Shown piece after piece: positions 63,370 to 64,000 of a stretch of DNA of 64,000 nt (positions are counted from its first letter, which is position 1; every line of letters starts with the position of its first letter). The translations under genes and the position numbers were made by a program. The notes below the pieces were generated by a model. It was not told the DNA's origin and made no database searches. It saw only the letters and a program-made list of their open reading frames with translations. The DNA lies in the NCBI GenBank assembly GCA_049289295.1, contig JBATLL010000016.1:1-64000 (forward strand), written 5' to 3'. This DNA comes from BOKV01 sp049289295 (GTDB taxonomy: Bacteria; Pseudomonadota; Alphaproteobacteria; Rhizobiales; Rhizobiaceae).

Positions 63370-64000
63370 CTATTCATGCGTGTATACTAATACGCCCTCT
63401 ACCAGAGTATGCAACAACTTTCCGGTAAATTTTGCTCCTTCAAAGGGCGAATTCTTGGAGCGAGACACGAGGTCACGCTCATCGAGCATCCAGGGAAGGT
63501 CGAGATCGATAATCGAGATGTTTGCTACCGTTCCCCTGGCGAGATTTCCACCAGGAAGCCCGAAGATCCGCGCCGGATTGGCTGACAGGCACTCAACCAG
63601 CCTGGCCAGCGGCACGGAACCATCATGGTGCAGGCGCAGCGCTGCTGACAACAGCGTTTCAAGACCAATCGCTCCGTCCGCAGCTTCCGCGAACGGATGG
63701 CGCTTGGTGTCGACATCCTGCGGGTCGTGACTTGATACGATCACATCGACGACGCCGGTTCGCACCGCCTCTGCCATTGCGAGCCTGTCTTCCTCGCTGC
63801 GCAGGGGCGGCGACAGGCGGAAGAAGGTGCGATAGCGCCCGATGTCATTCTCGTTGAGTGACAGGTGATTGATCGATACGCCGCCTGTAACATCAAGGCC
63901 CCTGTCCTTGTACACCGACAGGGCGGCAGCACTTCGTGCACACGAAAGCTTGGCTGCGTGGTATTTTGCGCCCGTAAGCGCTGCGATCCGAAGATCGCGC
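63370..64000 (-). CDS. Dihydroorotase-like protein (partial, C-terminal part)
   Basis: The visible 210 codons match the C-terminal part of dihydroorotase-family proteins (KYHAAKLSCARS, LNENDIGRYRTFFRLSPPLRS, GLETLLSAALRL, LSANPARIFGL). The site that is TDHAPH in active type I enzymes reads SSHDPQ, so the catalytic Asp appears replaced by Ser. Non-catalytic PyrC-like (PyrX) subunits that support aspartate transcarbamoylase are known in other bacteria. The gene begins outside the window; it is upstream of plsY, 13 bp away. Confidence 0.8.
   Translation of the reverse strand, partial: RDLRIAALTGAKYHAAKLSCARSAAALSVYKDRGLDVTGGVSINHLSLNENDIGRYRTFFRLSPPLRSEEDRLAMAEAVRTGVVDVIVSSHDPQDVDTKRHPFAEAADGAIGLETLLSAALRLHHDGSVPLARLVECLSANPARIFGLPGGNLARGTVANISIIDLDLPWMLDERDLVSRSKNSPFEGAKFTGKLLHTLVEGVLVYTHE

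Overview
This is chromosomal sequence from an alphaproteobacterium of the order Hyphomicrobiales (Rhizobiales), probably close to the Phyllobacteriaceae/Brucellaceae. The evidence is the gene order tuf - S10/spc/alpha ribosomal operon - Do-like protease - rarA - crcB - rluC - HAD - ATP12, the presence of mipZ, divK-pleD, an EipB (DUF1849) homologue, a phasin and DUF1489, and the order pyrC-like - plsY - dprA - topA - rnr. Composition is fairly even and GC-rich. I see no insertion sequence, prophage, integrase or CRISPR array; this is core genome rather than an island.

Layout. (1) 1-14.6 kb, plus strand: end of tuf, then rpsJ to secY-adk and rpsM-rpsK-rpoA-rplQ, closed by a strong intrinsic terminator at 14571-14600. 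(2) 14.7-23.2 kb: Do-like periplasmic protease and rarA; a small secreted protein and a HemG-type flavodoxin; two small minus-strand membrane proteins with coupled ends; then a tightly coupled run crcB-rluC-HAD phosphatase-ATP12 chaperone-class III cyclase. (3) 23.3-33 kb: a conserved repeat protein of unknown function, lipB, tRNA-Leu(GAG), a HerA-like ATPase, a two-subunit molybdenum hydroxylase (IorAB-like), mgtE, a secreted hydrolase-like protein and a DUF805 protein. (4) 33.4-41.3 kb: MerR regulator, ICMT-like methyltransferase, GNAT, DUF1624 protein, a small membrane protein, rhodanese, DUF1489, the division-site ATPase mipZ, a VWA-like protein with a membrane-anchored J protein, and a D,D-carboxypeptidase with a SPOR tail. 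(5) 41.4-46.4 kb: phasin with a striking dyad promoter, clpS-clpA, a very acidic protein, a HIT protein. (6) 46.4-53.5 kb: FemAB-like acyltransferase, GDPD, EipB, DinB with DUF3572, divK-pleD, then a stretch without proteins that holds a candidate small RNA. (7) 53.3-64 kb, all minus strand except one small gene: pyrC-like (partial)-plsY-dprA, then topA-rnr-DUF983-NUDIX-MFS-rpmG.

Themes: translation (24 ribosomal protein genes including rpmG, which is a 55-codon gene easily missed), cell-cycle control (MipZ, DivK, PleD), envelope upkeep (Do-like protease, DD-carboxypeptidase, EipB, PlsY) and proteolysis (ClpSA). The least explained items are a two-hairpin RNA candidate at 53094-53207, a TGCAnTGCA operator pair at the phasin promoter with an identical 12-mer 5.7 kb away, the unknown repeat protein at 23348-24376 with a CtrA-like site in front, and the J-protein/VWA pair behind mipZ. 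Nothing in the window is an obvious new multi-gene defence or secretion system.
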